NCBI RefSeq assembly: GCF_023283895.1
Contig: NZ_JAKILB010000006.1
Location: 248,001-312,000 of the forward strand
Length of the DNA stretch: 64,000 nt
From: Shewanella pneumatophori
GTDB lineage: Bacteria > Pseudomonadota > Gammaproteobacteria > Enterobacterales > Shewanellaceae
Direction of reading: 5' to 3'
Of the stretch, positions 1-7,444 are shown piece after piece. The notes below the pieces were generated by a model. That model was not told the origin of the DNA, did not search any database, and saw nothing but the letters and a program-made list of their open reading frames with translations. Made by a program: the position numbers and the translations under genes. Every line of letters begins with the position of its first letter. Position 1 is the first letter of the stretch.

Positions 1-175
1 GCATAAGCTTCAATTGACGCTTAATCATTTTTAGGCGGTATTTACATAGTTTTGCAGCACGCTTTTTAAGTGAAATATCACTATCAGTCAATTGAGTGTA
101 ATAGTTAATTTTATGCTGGTATTTTGCCAGTTTGCGGCTTGATTTATGCTGCTTTTTAATTAAATCATCACTCAT
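1..175 (-). CDS. Small basic hypothetical protein, C-terminus cut by window edge
   Basis: An open frame on the minus strand starts at an ATG at 175 and stays open for 58 codons to base 1, so the C-terminus is missing. The visible protein begins MSDDLIKKQHKSSRKL and is very rich in lysine, arginine and glutamine, with no hydrophobic segment. I do not recognise the family. A weak purine-rich stretch precedes the ATG. A Fur-box-like sequence lies about 125 bp upstream at 301-319, so iron control is possible. The frame is coding-like but short, hence the moderate confidence. Confidence 0.45.
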   Translation of the reverse strand, partial: MSDDLIKKQHKSSRKLAKYQHKINYYTQLTDSDISLKKRAAKLCKYRLKMIKRQLKLM

Positions 176-300
176 TTCTACGACCCAAAAACTACCTTTG
201 ATGGTGGACAGTTAACGGACTATCTAGGATTAATCCTCCGCAGATAGAACGTTCTTAATTGACGCTTAGCGCTAATGTAAAGAGTGTAATTCAATTTGAC

Positions 301-319
301 TCAAATGAAAATCATTATC
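301..319. promoter_or_regulatory. Candidate Fur box
   Basis: The sequence TCAAATGAAAATCATTATC matches the classical 19-bp Fur consensus GATAATGATAATCATTATC at 15 of 19 positions, with a perfect right half. It lies upstream of the partial minus-strand gene at 1-175 and just past the end of a decayed coding remnant. The site is inferred from sequence match only. Confidence 0.4.
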
Positions 320-328
320 GTTAAAGCG

Positions 329-520
329 TTATTTGAAAAAAGCATATACCTCAGCCTTTTGCTGCTGTAGTCGGCGGGGATTAATTGGAGTAGGGGATGG
401 ATCAATAACAAACATGGTGACCCCAACTTGGGCAAGTTGAGAAATGAGCGCTTGGTTAAAGCGCTACATCGTTAGCTGTACTTCTTGTTTTAGCTAGAGC
501 TGTGAATGGCGAACAAACTG
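329..520 (-). pseudogene. Decayed coding remnant with two in-frame TAG stops
   Basis: On the minus strand, in a frame ending at a TAA at 329-331, about 60 codons read like a normal protein end: segments RFNQALISQLAQVGV, then VTMFVIDPSPTPINPRRL, then QQKAEVYAFFK. Upstream in the same frame are LKQEVQLTM and KQFVRHSQL, each followed by a TAG stop. No start or upstream domain remains because the next gene overlaps the 5' side. This looks like the C-terminal stub of a lost gene. I cannot name the family. Confidence 0.4.
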
Positions 521-525
521 CTTAG

Positions 526-1032
526 TTAATTGTACGGGTTTTTACCGGCATCAATTAAGGTGAGCAGTAGCCTTAACTCAAACTCAAGCTGGTGGTAATC
601 ACCATCCATGTGGCAGCAAAGCTGATAGAATGCTTTGTTATGATCTTTCTCTTTTAAGTGAGCTAGCTCATGCACAACCACCATGCGTAAAAGTCCTTCT
701 GGGACTTTTTTGAGCCTAGATGAAATACGAATTTCATTCTTGGCTTTTATCTTGGCGCCTTGCTTACGCGCCACATAAGAGTGTAAGCCAAGCGCTTGGT
801 GACTCAGCGATATCTTATCGTCAAAGATCACTTTAGACAGTGGCTGCGATTTACGTAAATACTGGTTTTTTATCTCTATGGTGTAGTCGTACAGTGCTTT
901 GTCTGTGCGCACATCATGGATCTGTGGGTGACGCTTTAGCAAAAATTGGCCAAGTTTGTCTTGAGCAATTAAGTTTTGTACTTGATCTTGTATTTCGCTT
1001 GAGTAGCCTGCTAGGTATTTAAGTGGCTGCAT
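526..1032 (-). CDS. YgjP-type zinc metallopeptidase (DUF45/WLM-like)
   Basis: This 168-residue soluble protein carries the zincin motif HELAHLKEKDH at about residues 122-132 (HExxH plus a downstream His), followed by a conserved segment ending in FYQLCCHMDGDY. These are the hallmarks of the YgjP/DUF45 metal-dependent hydrolase family, usually cytoplasmic and of unclear substrate. It has no signal peptide or membrane segment. At 168 residues it is shorter than E. coli-type YgjP (about 230), so it may be a compact subfamily. It stands alone between a decayed remnant and the DUF3010 terminator. The family call is firm; the biological role is unknown. Confidence 0.8.
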   Translation of the reverse strand: MQPLKYLAGYSSEIQDQVQNLIAQDKLGQFLLKRHPQIHDVRTDKALYDYTIEIKNQYLRKSQPLSKVIFDDKISLSHQALGLHSYVARKQGAKIKAKNEIRISSRLKKVPEGLLRMVVVHELAHLKEKDHNKAFYQLCCHMDGDYHQLEFELRLLLTLIDAGKNPYN

Positions 1033-1070
1033 CTTGTGCTCAGTCTCTTAAAGTATGGTTGATAATTAGA

Positions 1071-1097
1071 AATAAAAAGGGCGCTATTAGTGCGCCC
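1071..1097 (-). terminator. Intrinsic terminator of the DUF3010 gene
   Basis: A GC-rich hairpin, GGGCGC-(7 nt)-GCGCCC at 1079-1097, is followed on the minus strand by TTTTTATT. It lies 28 bp past the stop of the gene at 1125-1568. Confidence 0.8.
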
Positions 1098-1124
1098 ATT
1101 AGTCTCTACTTATTACTTATAAAC

Positions 1125-1568
1125 TTATTCTTCGTCAGTTTTGTAGATAGTCATGTTGTGGAAAGCGTAAGCTGCTTCAAATGCACTCTTTTGGAAACGC
1201 TTAAGCTCTAGACCTTCAAAATCTACTTGCGGAGGATTACGCTTTAGCTGCTCTTTAATGGCAACAGGTGACACAATTGATACTGGTACAGGTAATACTT
1301 GGATCAATGCTTCAAGTTTAAAGCTTGTTACGCTACCTGCGCCTTTACCTTTTTGTTCACGCTGGATGATAACAATCTCATCTACGCGATAGTCTTCAAT
1401 CAGCTTACCGAATGCGAAGTGAAAATCACGCATAGTTTCGGTGCTTTCAGAGTTTGAAATCGCGAACGACTTTTGACGGCAATCGGGCACGTTATACGTT
1501 TCGCCTTCATAACTTAATAAACTGATGATGGCTTCGCCACCTTTTAACTCTACGCCACAAACTCTCAT
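1125..1568 (-). CDS. DUF3010 family protein
   Basis: This 147-residue protein starts MRVCGVELKGGEAIISLL and matches the DUF3010 family as I know it from Shewanella and Vibrio. The fold pattern, an N-terminal glycine-rich strand followed by the strand DEIVIIQREQKGKGAG at about 63-78, recalls RNase H/Holliday-junction-resolvase-like proteins, but that is inference. There is no signal peptide or transmembrane segment. It is monocistronic, with its own terminator at 1071-1097. Molecular function is unknown. Confidence 0.75.
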   Translation of the reverse strand: MRVCGVELKGGEAIISLLSYEGETYNVPDCRQKSFAISNSESTETMRDFHFAFGKLIEDYRVDEIVIIQREQKGKGAGSVTSFKLEALIQVLPVPVSIVSPVAIKEQLKRNPPQVDFEGLELKRFQKSAFEAAYAFHNMTIYKTDEE

Positions 1569-1754
1569 GATAAACCTTAAAAAAACAATATTAGCTGTAT
1601 TGTAACGCTATTTCTCGAAACGGTCAGCGTTTTAATGCGCTTTCTAATGTATTCAAATCATTTTTTGCGATGAAGTGATTAGTCGCTATCAACTTGATTG
1701 ATTTTTTTGCAAGCAAAGCGCACTAAAGCGAGGGGATACATGGCCAATAAAGAC

Positions 1755-1788
1755 AAAAGCCGCGGTGAGGTGGCTCACGGCGGCTTTT
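1755..1788. terminator. Intrinsic terminator downstream of the DEAD-box helicase
   Basis: A long hairpin pairs AAAAGCCGC with GCGGCTTTT, with an inner GTGAG/CTCAC stem. It lies 35 bp past the helicase stop and gives a T-run on either strand. Confidence 0.8.
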
Positions 1789-1822
1789 GATATTCAGCAT
1801 GTATTGGCTACAAGCTAATTGC

Positions 1823-3169
1823 TTAATCTTCTGGTGTGTCTTGTAGCTTAGATTTAGGTTTTCTAAGCATTGGCGCGTCACCAACATCAATACCGGTTGC
1901 AAAGCGTTTATCGCGATTTGCGGCAGCTTTTGCTGCTGACTTTTTCTTCGCGCTTGCAGCTTTCTTTTTCGCCGCAGCGGCTGGCTTGGCTTTATGTTTG
2001 CTCGGTGCTTTTGGTTTTAAGCCGTTAAACTTGCCTTTAAGACCTTCTAGCTCGCTAAAGCTAAACTTCTTATTTAAGAAAGTTTGCACTTGAGTAAAGT
2101 TAACCCAGTCTTTTGGGCCAACAAGTGAAATAGCATCACCTTTAGCACCGGCGCGGCCAGTACGGCCAATACGGTGTACGTATTCTTCAGCAAACTTTGG
2201 CATGTCAAAGTTGATCACTAAAGAAACGTTGAGTAAATCTAGACCACGAGAAGCAACGTCGGTGGTAACTAGAATTTGCTGTAGACCACGGCTAAACTCA
2301 TCCATGATTTGGTTACGAGCGTTTTGCTTTAGCTCACCACTTAATGATGCGGTTTTAAAGCCTTCATCAGCCAGTTTTTTAGCTAAACGGTCAGTGTCTT
2401 GGCGAGTTGCAGTAAAGATGATGATCTGTTTTTGCTGCTCTTCTTTCAAAATACGAGTCAGTAGCGCTTCTTTATGATCTAAATGATCTGCTAAGAAGAT
2501 ACGCTGGGTAATATCTTTGTGCTCTAAATTGCCAGCACCAATTGCAACGTGCTCTGGGAACTTTAATAACTCGTTAGCGATATCGTTTACATCACCATGA
2601 TCCAATGTTGCTGAGAACATCAGTGTTTGGCGACGTTTGTGGTCTGCTGCAGCGTTAATCATTTTTAGCTGCTCAGCAAAACCTAAATCAAGCATACGGT
2701 CTGCTTCATCTAAAATCAGTAGCTCTAGACCATTAAGGTGCAGGTGGTGCTGTTTTAGGTGGTCAGCTAAACGGCCTGGGGTTGCCACAACAAAATGTGG
2801 ATCACGGGCTAAGGCCTTTGCTTGATCATTGAAGTTTTCACCACCTAAAATTTTAGTGGCTTTAAACTGAGTGTTGGCAACTAATAAACGTAGTTGGCTG
2901 TACACTTGAGTGGCAAGCTCACGGGTTGGCAATAGAATTACCACACGCGGATCGCGCTTACTCAATGCTTTACACGAAATCAGTCTTTGCATCGCCGGCA
3001 ATAAAAAGGCTAATGTTTTACCTGAGCCTGTTTTAGAAGACGCCATTAAGTCTTTACCCGCTAGGGCTACAGGAATGGCTTGCTCTTGGATCTCTGTTGG
3101 GGTGTCAATGCCCATGTGCTTAAGACTTTGTAACAGACGTTGATCCAGTGCGAAATCGGTAAATTGCAA
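1823..3169 (-). CDS. DEAD-box ATP-dependent RNA helicase
   Basis: This 448-residue RNA helicase shows the motifs in order: FxxF-type N-terminus and Q motif (GIDTPTEIQEQAIP, about 20-33), Walker A SSKTGSGKT, PTRELA, TPGR, the Walker B box DEAD, SAT, and the C-terminal HRIGRTGRAG. The last 75 residues form a Lys/Ala-rich basic tail (AAKKKAASAKKK type) likely to bind RNA non-specifically. Such enzymes remodel structured RNA in ribosome assembly or mRNA decay. The tail and size place it near SrmB/RhlE-type helicases, but I cannot assign an orthologue, so no symbol is given. Confidence 0.93.
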   Translation of the reverse strand: MQFTDFALDQRLLQSLKHMGIDTPTEIQEQAIPVALAGKDLMASSKTGSGKTLAFLLPAMQRLISCKALSKRDPRVVILLPTRELATQVYSQLRLLVANTQFKATKILGGENFNDQAKALARDPHFVVATPGRLADHLKQHHLHLNGLELLILDEADRMLDLGFAEQLKMINAAADHKRRQTLMFSATLDHGDVNDIANELLKFPEHVAIGAGNLEHKDITQRIFLADHLDHKEALLTRILKEEQQKQIIIFTATRQDTDRLAKKLADEGFKTASLSGELKQNARNQIMDEFSRGLQQILVTTDVASRGLDLLNVSLVINFDMPKFAEEYVHRIGRTGRAGAKGDAISLVGPKDWVNFTQVQTFLNKKFSFSELEGLKGKFNGLKPKAPSKHKAKPAAAAKKKAASAKKKSAAKAAANRDKRFATGIDVGDAPMLRKPKSKLQDTPED

Positions 3170-3420
3170 AGGTGTACTCCATAAATGATACGACCGCGTA
3201 TTATAACCTACAGATTTATGATTGCGCTACGAATACCCATCAACTTTGTTCTTCAGATGCAGATAAATCTGCTAAAATACTCGGCTTTGCAATTAAAGCA
3301 CTGTAATTGACATTAATCGTTAATCCTTTAATGGCATATTTATAGCGGCTTTTGCTTACCTATTTACACTAGGTGAGTGGTGCTTAGCGTTATTTTAATA
3401 GAGTTATGGGGTCATTTTAG

Positions 3421-4419
3421 ATGTCGACAAATAAACAAGCTGTACGAATCGGATTAGCGCTCGGCAGCGGCGCGGCAAAAGGTTGGGCCCATATCGGCGT
3501 GCTTAATGGCTTGGCAAAGCTAGGTATTTATCCAGATAAAATTGCTGGTTGTTCAATTGGTGCGCTCGTTGGCGCAGCATACGCAAACGATCATCTTGAA
3601 GAGCTTGAAGATTGGGTGCGCAGTTTTAGTAGTTGGGACGTGTTAGGGTTAATGGATCTTAGCTGGGGCCGCGGTGGTTTAATTGGCGGTGAGCGAGTAT
3701 TTGATGTTTTGCAAAAGCGCATCGGCGATTTGCAAATTAATGACTTAAAAAGACCCTTTGCAGCGGTCGCAACTGACCTTTATTCTGGGCAAGAGATTTG
3801 GTTTACTGAAGGTGATTTACGTCATGCGGTGCGCGCATCGTGCTCTATGCCGGGCATTTTACCGCCAGTAAAAGTGGGTAACAGATGGTTGGTTGATGGC
3901 GCTGTAGTGAATCCTGTGCCGGTATCGGTTAGCCGTGCAATGGATGTTGATTTAGTGATTGCGGTTGATTTACACGGCTTAAAGCGTGGCCGTATGCAAG
4001 TGTTACCGGTCAATATGAAAAGCGATAAGCCAACTGTTGAAGAAGCGAAAGAAGCTGAAAAGCATCAAGATAAAGGCTTTACCGATCTATTAGCCCGTGG
4101 CCGTGATTATATTTCTGGCTTAACAGATAAGTTCTCTCTTGGTGGCAAAGCCCATACGGCGCAAAACCCTAATCCAGGAATGCTCGCTGTAATGTCACAA
4201 TCGATGGATATTTTAGAGCAGCGCCATAAGCGTGCGCGCTTAATGGGCGACCCGCCAGATATCTGCATTGTGCCGGATTTAGGTGATATCGGTACCATGG
4301 AGTTTCACCGTGCAGAAGAGGCGATTGCCGCCGGTGAAGCTGCAGTTGAAAAAGTAGCGCATTTGATTGAGGCTGCATTAGCGCAGCACTCGACCGAGCT
4401 TGTAACGACAAAGAGTTAA
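3421..4419 (+). CDS. Patatin-like phospholipase, RssA family
   Basis: This 332-residue cytoplasmic serine hydrolase has the oxyanion-hole motif GSGAAKGWAHIG at about 16-27, the nucleophile elbow GCSIG at about 43-47 and the catalytic aspartate in DGAVVNPVPV near residue 159. These define the bacterial patatin family with a Ser-Asp dyad. Overall length and the N-terminus resemble E. coli RssA, whose role is unclear. The C-terminal third adds charged sequence beyond the catalytic core. It is transcribed alone and closed by the terminator at 4444-4468. The ATG at 3421 precedes the first conserved strand by about 10 residues and was taken as the start. Confidence 0.85.
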   Translation: MSTNKQAVRIGLALGSGAAKGWAHIGVLNGLAKLGIYPDKIAGCSIGALVGAAYANDHLEELEDWVRSFSSWDVLGLMDLSWGRGGLIGGERVFDVLQKRIGDLQINDLKRPFAAVATDLYSGQEIWFTEGDLRHAVRASCSMPGILPPVKVGNRWLVDGAVVNPVPVSVSRAMDVDLVIAVDLHGLKRGRMQVLPVNMKSDKPTVEEAKEAEKHQDKGFTDLLARGRDYISGLTDKFSLGGKAHTAQNPNPGMLAVMSQSMDILEQRHKRARLMGDPPDICIVPDLGDIGTMEFHRAEEAIAAGEAAVEKVAHLIEAALAQHSTELVTTKS

Positions 4420-4443
4420 TTGCTCGCATAACCCTTGCACACA

Positions 4444-4468
4444 AAAAAGGCGCTTAATTGCGCCTTTT
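4444..4468. terminator. Bidirectional intrinsic terminator
   Basis: AAAAGGCGC-(6 nt)-GCGCCTTTT lies between the convergent patatin gene and the CurA-like gene, with A and T runs on the two sides. Confidence 0.85.
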
Positions 4469-4514
4469 ATATGCTTAAAGCTTTTAGCTTATTCCGGCTA
4501 ATTAGCTCAGGAAG

Positions 4515-5513
4515 TTAAGCGATCTTAACTATCATTTTGCCTTTGTTTTTACCTTCAAATAAGCCGATAAACGCATCTGCTGCATTGTCTAAACCTTCAT
4601 AGATAGTTTGCTCAGCTTGTACTTTGCCGCTAGCGAGCCATTGTCCCATTTGCGCTGCAAACTCGCCGTAATGATCCCAATGCTCAAATACAATAAAGCC
4701 TTCAATTTTTAGCTTTTTAATAATGATCTGCGCAAGGTTACTCGGCCCTGGTGTTGGTGTAGTGTCATTGTACTGTGCAATCATGCCGCACACTGCAATT
4801 CGGCCATGATCTTTCATATGGTTTAACGCTGCAGTTAGATGCTCTCCGCCCACGTTTTCAAAATAAACATCTATGCCTTCTGGCGCCGCTTGACCAAGCG
4901 CGGTGCTTAAGTCGCCACAGGTTTTGTAGTTAATAACAGCGTCTATGCCAAGATTAGTAAGGTATGCGGCTTTCTCGTCGCTGCCAACGGATGCAACAAC
5001 ACGTGCGCCCATCAGTTTACCAATTTGCGCCACAACACTGCCTACAGCGCCAGATGCTGCTGATACGAACAAGGTTTCACCTGCTTTTAACTCCGCAATA
5101 CGATTAAGGCCTGTCCAGGCTGTCATGCCTGGCATACCTAATACGCCTAAAAAGTGCGATGGGCACAGTGGCGTTTCTGGTAAGCGGGTGATCTCTGTGC
5201 CATCACTGACAAAGTGGCTGCGCCAACCCAGCATGCTGCTTACTTTGCTGCCAACCGGAAAGTCAGGGTTAAGAGACTCAATAACTTCACCAATTGCGCC
5301 GCCTTCTAACGTGTTACCGATCTCAAATGGCGCAATGTAACTTTTTCTGTCAATCATCCGCCCACGCATATAAGGGTCGACAGACATCCACTGGTTTTTT
5401 ACCAGAAACTCGCCGGTTTTTATCGCTGCTAGAGTTTGTTCTGCTTGGCTAAAGTTGTCGCTTGTTGGCAGGCCTTCAGGGCGAGATTTAAGCTGAATCA
5501 CTTGAGATTTCAT
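4515..5513 (-). CDS. NADPH-dependent enone reductase, CurA/zinc-free MDR family
   Basis: This 332-residue medium-chain dehydrogenase/reductase of the zinc-independent leukotriene B4 12-hydroxydehydrogenase/CurA class has the N-terminal MSVDPYMRGRM signature (about 43-53), the nucleotide-binding AASGAVGSVVAQIGK (about 148-162) and the ENVGG motif near 220. Such enzymes reduce alpha,beta-unsaturated ketones with NADPH, in detoxification or redox defence. The gene is divergent from an OhrR/MarR regulator, and a TTTGTGCGCAAA box sits 18 bp before its start. That suggests it is repressed by the neighbour and induced by reactive electrophiles or peroxides. Confidence 0.88.
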   Translation of the reverse strand: MKSQVIQLKSRPEGLPTSDNFSQAEQTLAAIKTGEFLVKNQWMSVDPYMRGRMIDRKSYIAPFEIGNTLEGGAIGEVIESLNPDFPVGSKVSSMLGWRSHFVSDGTEITRLPETPLCPSHFLGVLGMPGMTAWTGLNRIAELKAGETLFVSAASGAVGSVVAQIGKLMGARVVASVGSDEKAAYLTNLGIDAVINYKTCGDLSTALGQAAPEGIDVYFENVGGEHLTAALNHMKDHGRIAVCGMIAQYNDTTPTPGPSNLAQIIIKKLKIEGFIVFEHWDHYGEFAAQMGQWLASGKVQAEQTIYEGLDNAADAFIGLFEGKNKGKMIVKIA

Positions 5514-5530
5514 ATCACTCCTTAATTTGT

Positions 5531-5611
5531 TTTGTGCGCAAAGTAATTGTCAGCATCATAAGTAAAGCTTAGTTATATTGCAAATGCTTTGCGCGCAAAC
5601 TACTTGTTTGC
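5531..5611. promoter_or_regulatory. Candidate operators of the divergent OhrR/MarR regulator
   Basis: The intergenic space holds TTTGTGCGCAAA at 5531-5542 and the perfect palindrome TTTGCGCGCAAA at 5588-5599, differing by one base. A further inverted repeat GCAAAC-(5 nt)-GTTTGC lies at 5595-5611. One box sits close to the reductase start and the other on the regulator side, as expected for autoregulation plus control of the neighbour. Binding is inferred. Confidence 0.5.
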
Positions 5612-5707
5612 AAATAGCTCGCTCACAAACAGCTGGCACTTGGCTAGTGTTAGCTATTGATGTGGGGTAATATTGGCTTTATCTCGCCTAAATTTAAGTT
5701 ATTCGTT

Positions 5708-6154
5708 GTGACAGACCCGCTACAAAATACTCAGGAAAATGCCACTCTTTCAGACAATGTCTGCTTTGCGCTTTATACCGCTGCCAATGCTTTGATGCGC
5801 GCGTATCGTCCATTATTAGAGCGCTATGAATTAACTTACCCGCAATACTTGGTGATGCAAGCGCTATGGCTACAAGACAGAATTAGCCTTACTCAAGTAT
5901 CACTTTCTACTCGCCTTGATATGGGCACTCTGACGCCAATTGTTAAACGGCTTGAAGCTAAAGGTTTTTTACAACGCCTTGCGGATACAACTGATGAGCG
6001 TAAAAAAGTTATCGCGCTAACAGACTCTGGTAAACAGTTAAAGGTTGAAGCTTTAGCGCTTAAGCAAACCTTGCTTGATAAAGTGGCGATGAGCAATGAC
6101 GATGTTGAGCAGCTTAGGCAGCTTTGCTTGACGCTGACCCAAGAGCTAACGTAA
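5708..6154 (+). CDS. MarR/OhrR-family redox-sensing transcriptional regulator
   Basis: This winged-helix repressor resembles the OhrR branch of MarR: NVCFALYTAANALMRAYRPL carries a cysteine at about residue 19 in the place of the peroxide-sensing cysteine of OhrR, followed by LTYPQYLVMQALW. The DNA-binding helix (TQVSLSTRLDMGTLTPIVKRL) and the wing (TDERKKVIALT) are clear. I prefer the GTG start at 5708 because it puts the cysteine near the usual position; an ATG at 5660 would add 16 residues unlike the family. The gene diverges from the CurA-like reductase and probably controls it and itself. Confidence 0.8.
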   Translation: MTDPLQNTQENATLSDNVCFALYTAANALMRAYRPLLERYELTYPQYLVMQALWLQDRISLTQVSLSTRLDMGTLTPIVKRLEAKGFLQRLADTTDERKKVIALTDSGKQLKVEALALKQTLLDKVAMSNDDVEQLRQLCLTLTQELT

Positions 6155-6175
6155 AGGCTAAACAAACAGCGACTC

Positions 6176-6222
6176 AACAGCTGGCATAAACAGCTGGCAT
6201 AAACAGCTGGCATAAACAGCTG
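6176..6222. repeat. 13-bp tandem repeat (minisatellite), about 3.6 copies
   Basis: The unit AACAGCTGGCATA occurs three times in perfect tandem, followed by a partial fourth copy AACAGCTG. It starts about 20 bp after the stop of the regulator gene, outside any coding region. Confidence 0.85.
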
Positions 6223-6349
6223 CCGCCATTGCAACTTAGAGGATTATTGCTATATCGCTGCAAAAACAAGCAACCAATCTTTTCGTCGTTAAATCGGCAC
6301 GTTAAATGCTTTATTCGGGGTAATCCTATTTTACGCCGGCATTTTGACG

Positions 6350-7033
6350 ATGAATCCATTGAGCAGTATTAACACTCCTATTAATAACAATGCGCTATCT
6401 GACGCCTACGGCGTTAATAGTGGTCAGTCAAATGTCGGTGGGGCAGGCGCTATTGCTAACTTGCCTGCCAAAACGCCAGATACAGTCAATAATGAGTTAA
6501 CCAAAAGCGATAATACTCTAGTGTTGTCTGGCCGCGCCGAACGTGCACAAAAAATCGAAGCCATGGCGAATGATTTTTTTAAAGGCGGTAACTTCACCTC
6601 GGCCCAATTACCACAGCTTATTCAACGCTTGTATCAAGACGGTATTTTGTCGGAAGGCCAGCTCAATCGTTTATCTCAAAGTGGTTTTGATATTCCGCCT
6701 GCTAGCGAGCAATCACTGGCAAACTTTATTGATGAGCAGCGTAAAGGATTAAGCGATAGTGATGAAGATAAAAAGCTTTCAGAAATGCTTGATGATGCAA
6801 AATGGGTGATGGGGGCGATGGATGTGTCGCAATCGCCACTTGTTGCGCAAAAGGCTAATCGTGTTTCAAGCCAGATAACCGATTTGTTGCAATCTGACAG
6901 ACCATTAACTGATGAGCAAAGAAACCAATATCAAGGGATCAAGTCGCTCATGCAGTTAACCGCGATGACCGGAGAGCATCAACAAGATCATGGGCAACTC
7001 AATAGTTATTTGGCGTTAGCAAAACGTCATTAA
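6350..7033 (+). CDS. Hypothetical helical protein, not recognised
   Basis: This 227-residue protein starts at the ATG at 6350 (a TTG two codons earlier is less likely). The first 50 residues are Asn/Ser/Gly-rich and probably disordered. The rest is predicted helical, with segments such as RAQKIEAMANDFFKGGNF and a polar DEDKKLSEMLDDAKW. There is no signal peptide, membrane segment or known motif that I can see. The arrangement of a disordered head and a helical tail recalls small anti-sigma or secretion-chaperone proteins, but that is only a shape resemblance. It stands alone downstream of the 13-bp repeat. Confidence 0.6.
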   Translation: MNPLSSINTPINNNALSDAYGVNSGQSNVGGAGAIANLPAKTPDTVNNELTKSDNTLVLSGRAERAQKIEAMANDFFKGGNFTSAQLPQLIQRLYQDGILSEGQLNRLSQSGFDIPPASEQSLANFIDEQRKGLSDSDEDKKLSEMLDDAKWVMGAMDVSQSPLVAQKANRVSSQITDLLQSDRPLTDEQRNQYQGIKSLMQLTAMTGEHQQDHGQLNSYLALAKRH

Positions 7034-7153
7034 AGCCAATAGTGTTTTACGCCAAATGGCACTTTGTATAGCGGTAATACTTAGTTAAAACTGCTCTAGC
7101 AAGCTAGGCTTTTAGTGCGTATTGCTGCACCTTTATTAAACCTGCCAAAGAGT

Positions 7154-7177
7154 TGCAGTTGCCTGAGGGCAACTGCA
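7154..7177. terminator. Strong hairpin downstream of the 6350-7033 gene
   Basis: A perfect GCAGTTGCC/GGCAACTGC stem has a four-base loop. Only a loose T-rich stretch follows, so it may be a weak terminator or an RNA-stability element. Confidence 0.45.
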
Positions 7178-7321
7178 GATATTTTCACTGATTTTTATCC
7201 ACAATTTATACCTTTATTATCCTGTTACTAGCCCGCCAAACGCTCCGCGTCAAGGTCATAATTTGAGATAAGCGGGTTTATTTGCAGAACTGTTTTCTTA
7301 TTGTCTTCCTCTTTTGAAATA

Positions 7322-7335
7322 ATGATCTGGATCAA
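7322..7335. promoter_or_regulatory. Candidate FNR/EtrA site upstream of nrdD
   Basis: ATGATCTGGATCAA matches the FNR consensus TTGAT-N4-ATCAA at 9 of 10 positions. It lies about 110 bp before the nrdD start, as expected for a gene needed only without oxygen. Confidence 0.6.
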
Positions 7336-7363
7336 AGTAATGAACCCTGTTTTATAGCTTAAT

Positions 7364-7410
7364 GCGCCACATATTGTGATGTATTGAAAAAGTGGCACTA
7401 TATATAGTGT
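7364..7410. promoter_or_regulatory. Pair of NrdR boxes upstream of nrdD
   Basis: The downstream box, GCACTATATATAGTGT (7395-7410), is a near-perfect NrdR palindrome. A weaker box, GCGCCACATATTGTGA (7364-7379), precedes it. The conserved C of the two boxes is 31 bp apart, three helical turns, which is the spacing known for NrdR operators. This supports repression by NrdR-ATP/dATP. Confidence 0.75.
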
Positions 7411-7444
7411 TGCTTAGTAACGAGAGCTGAAGAGGATTTATACA

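Noticed and set aside
1023-1211. Small plus-strand frame over the DUF3010 terminator
   Set aside because: It overlaps a terminator and the end of a real gene, with no ribosome-binding site.
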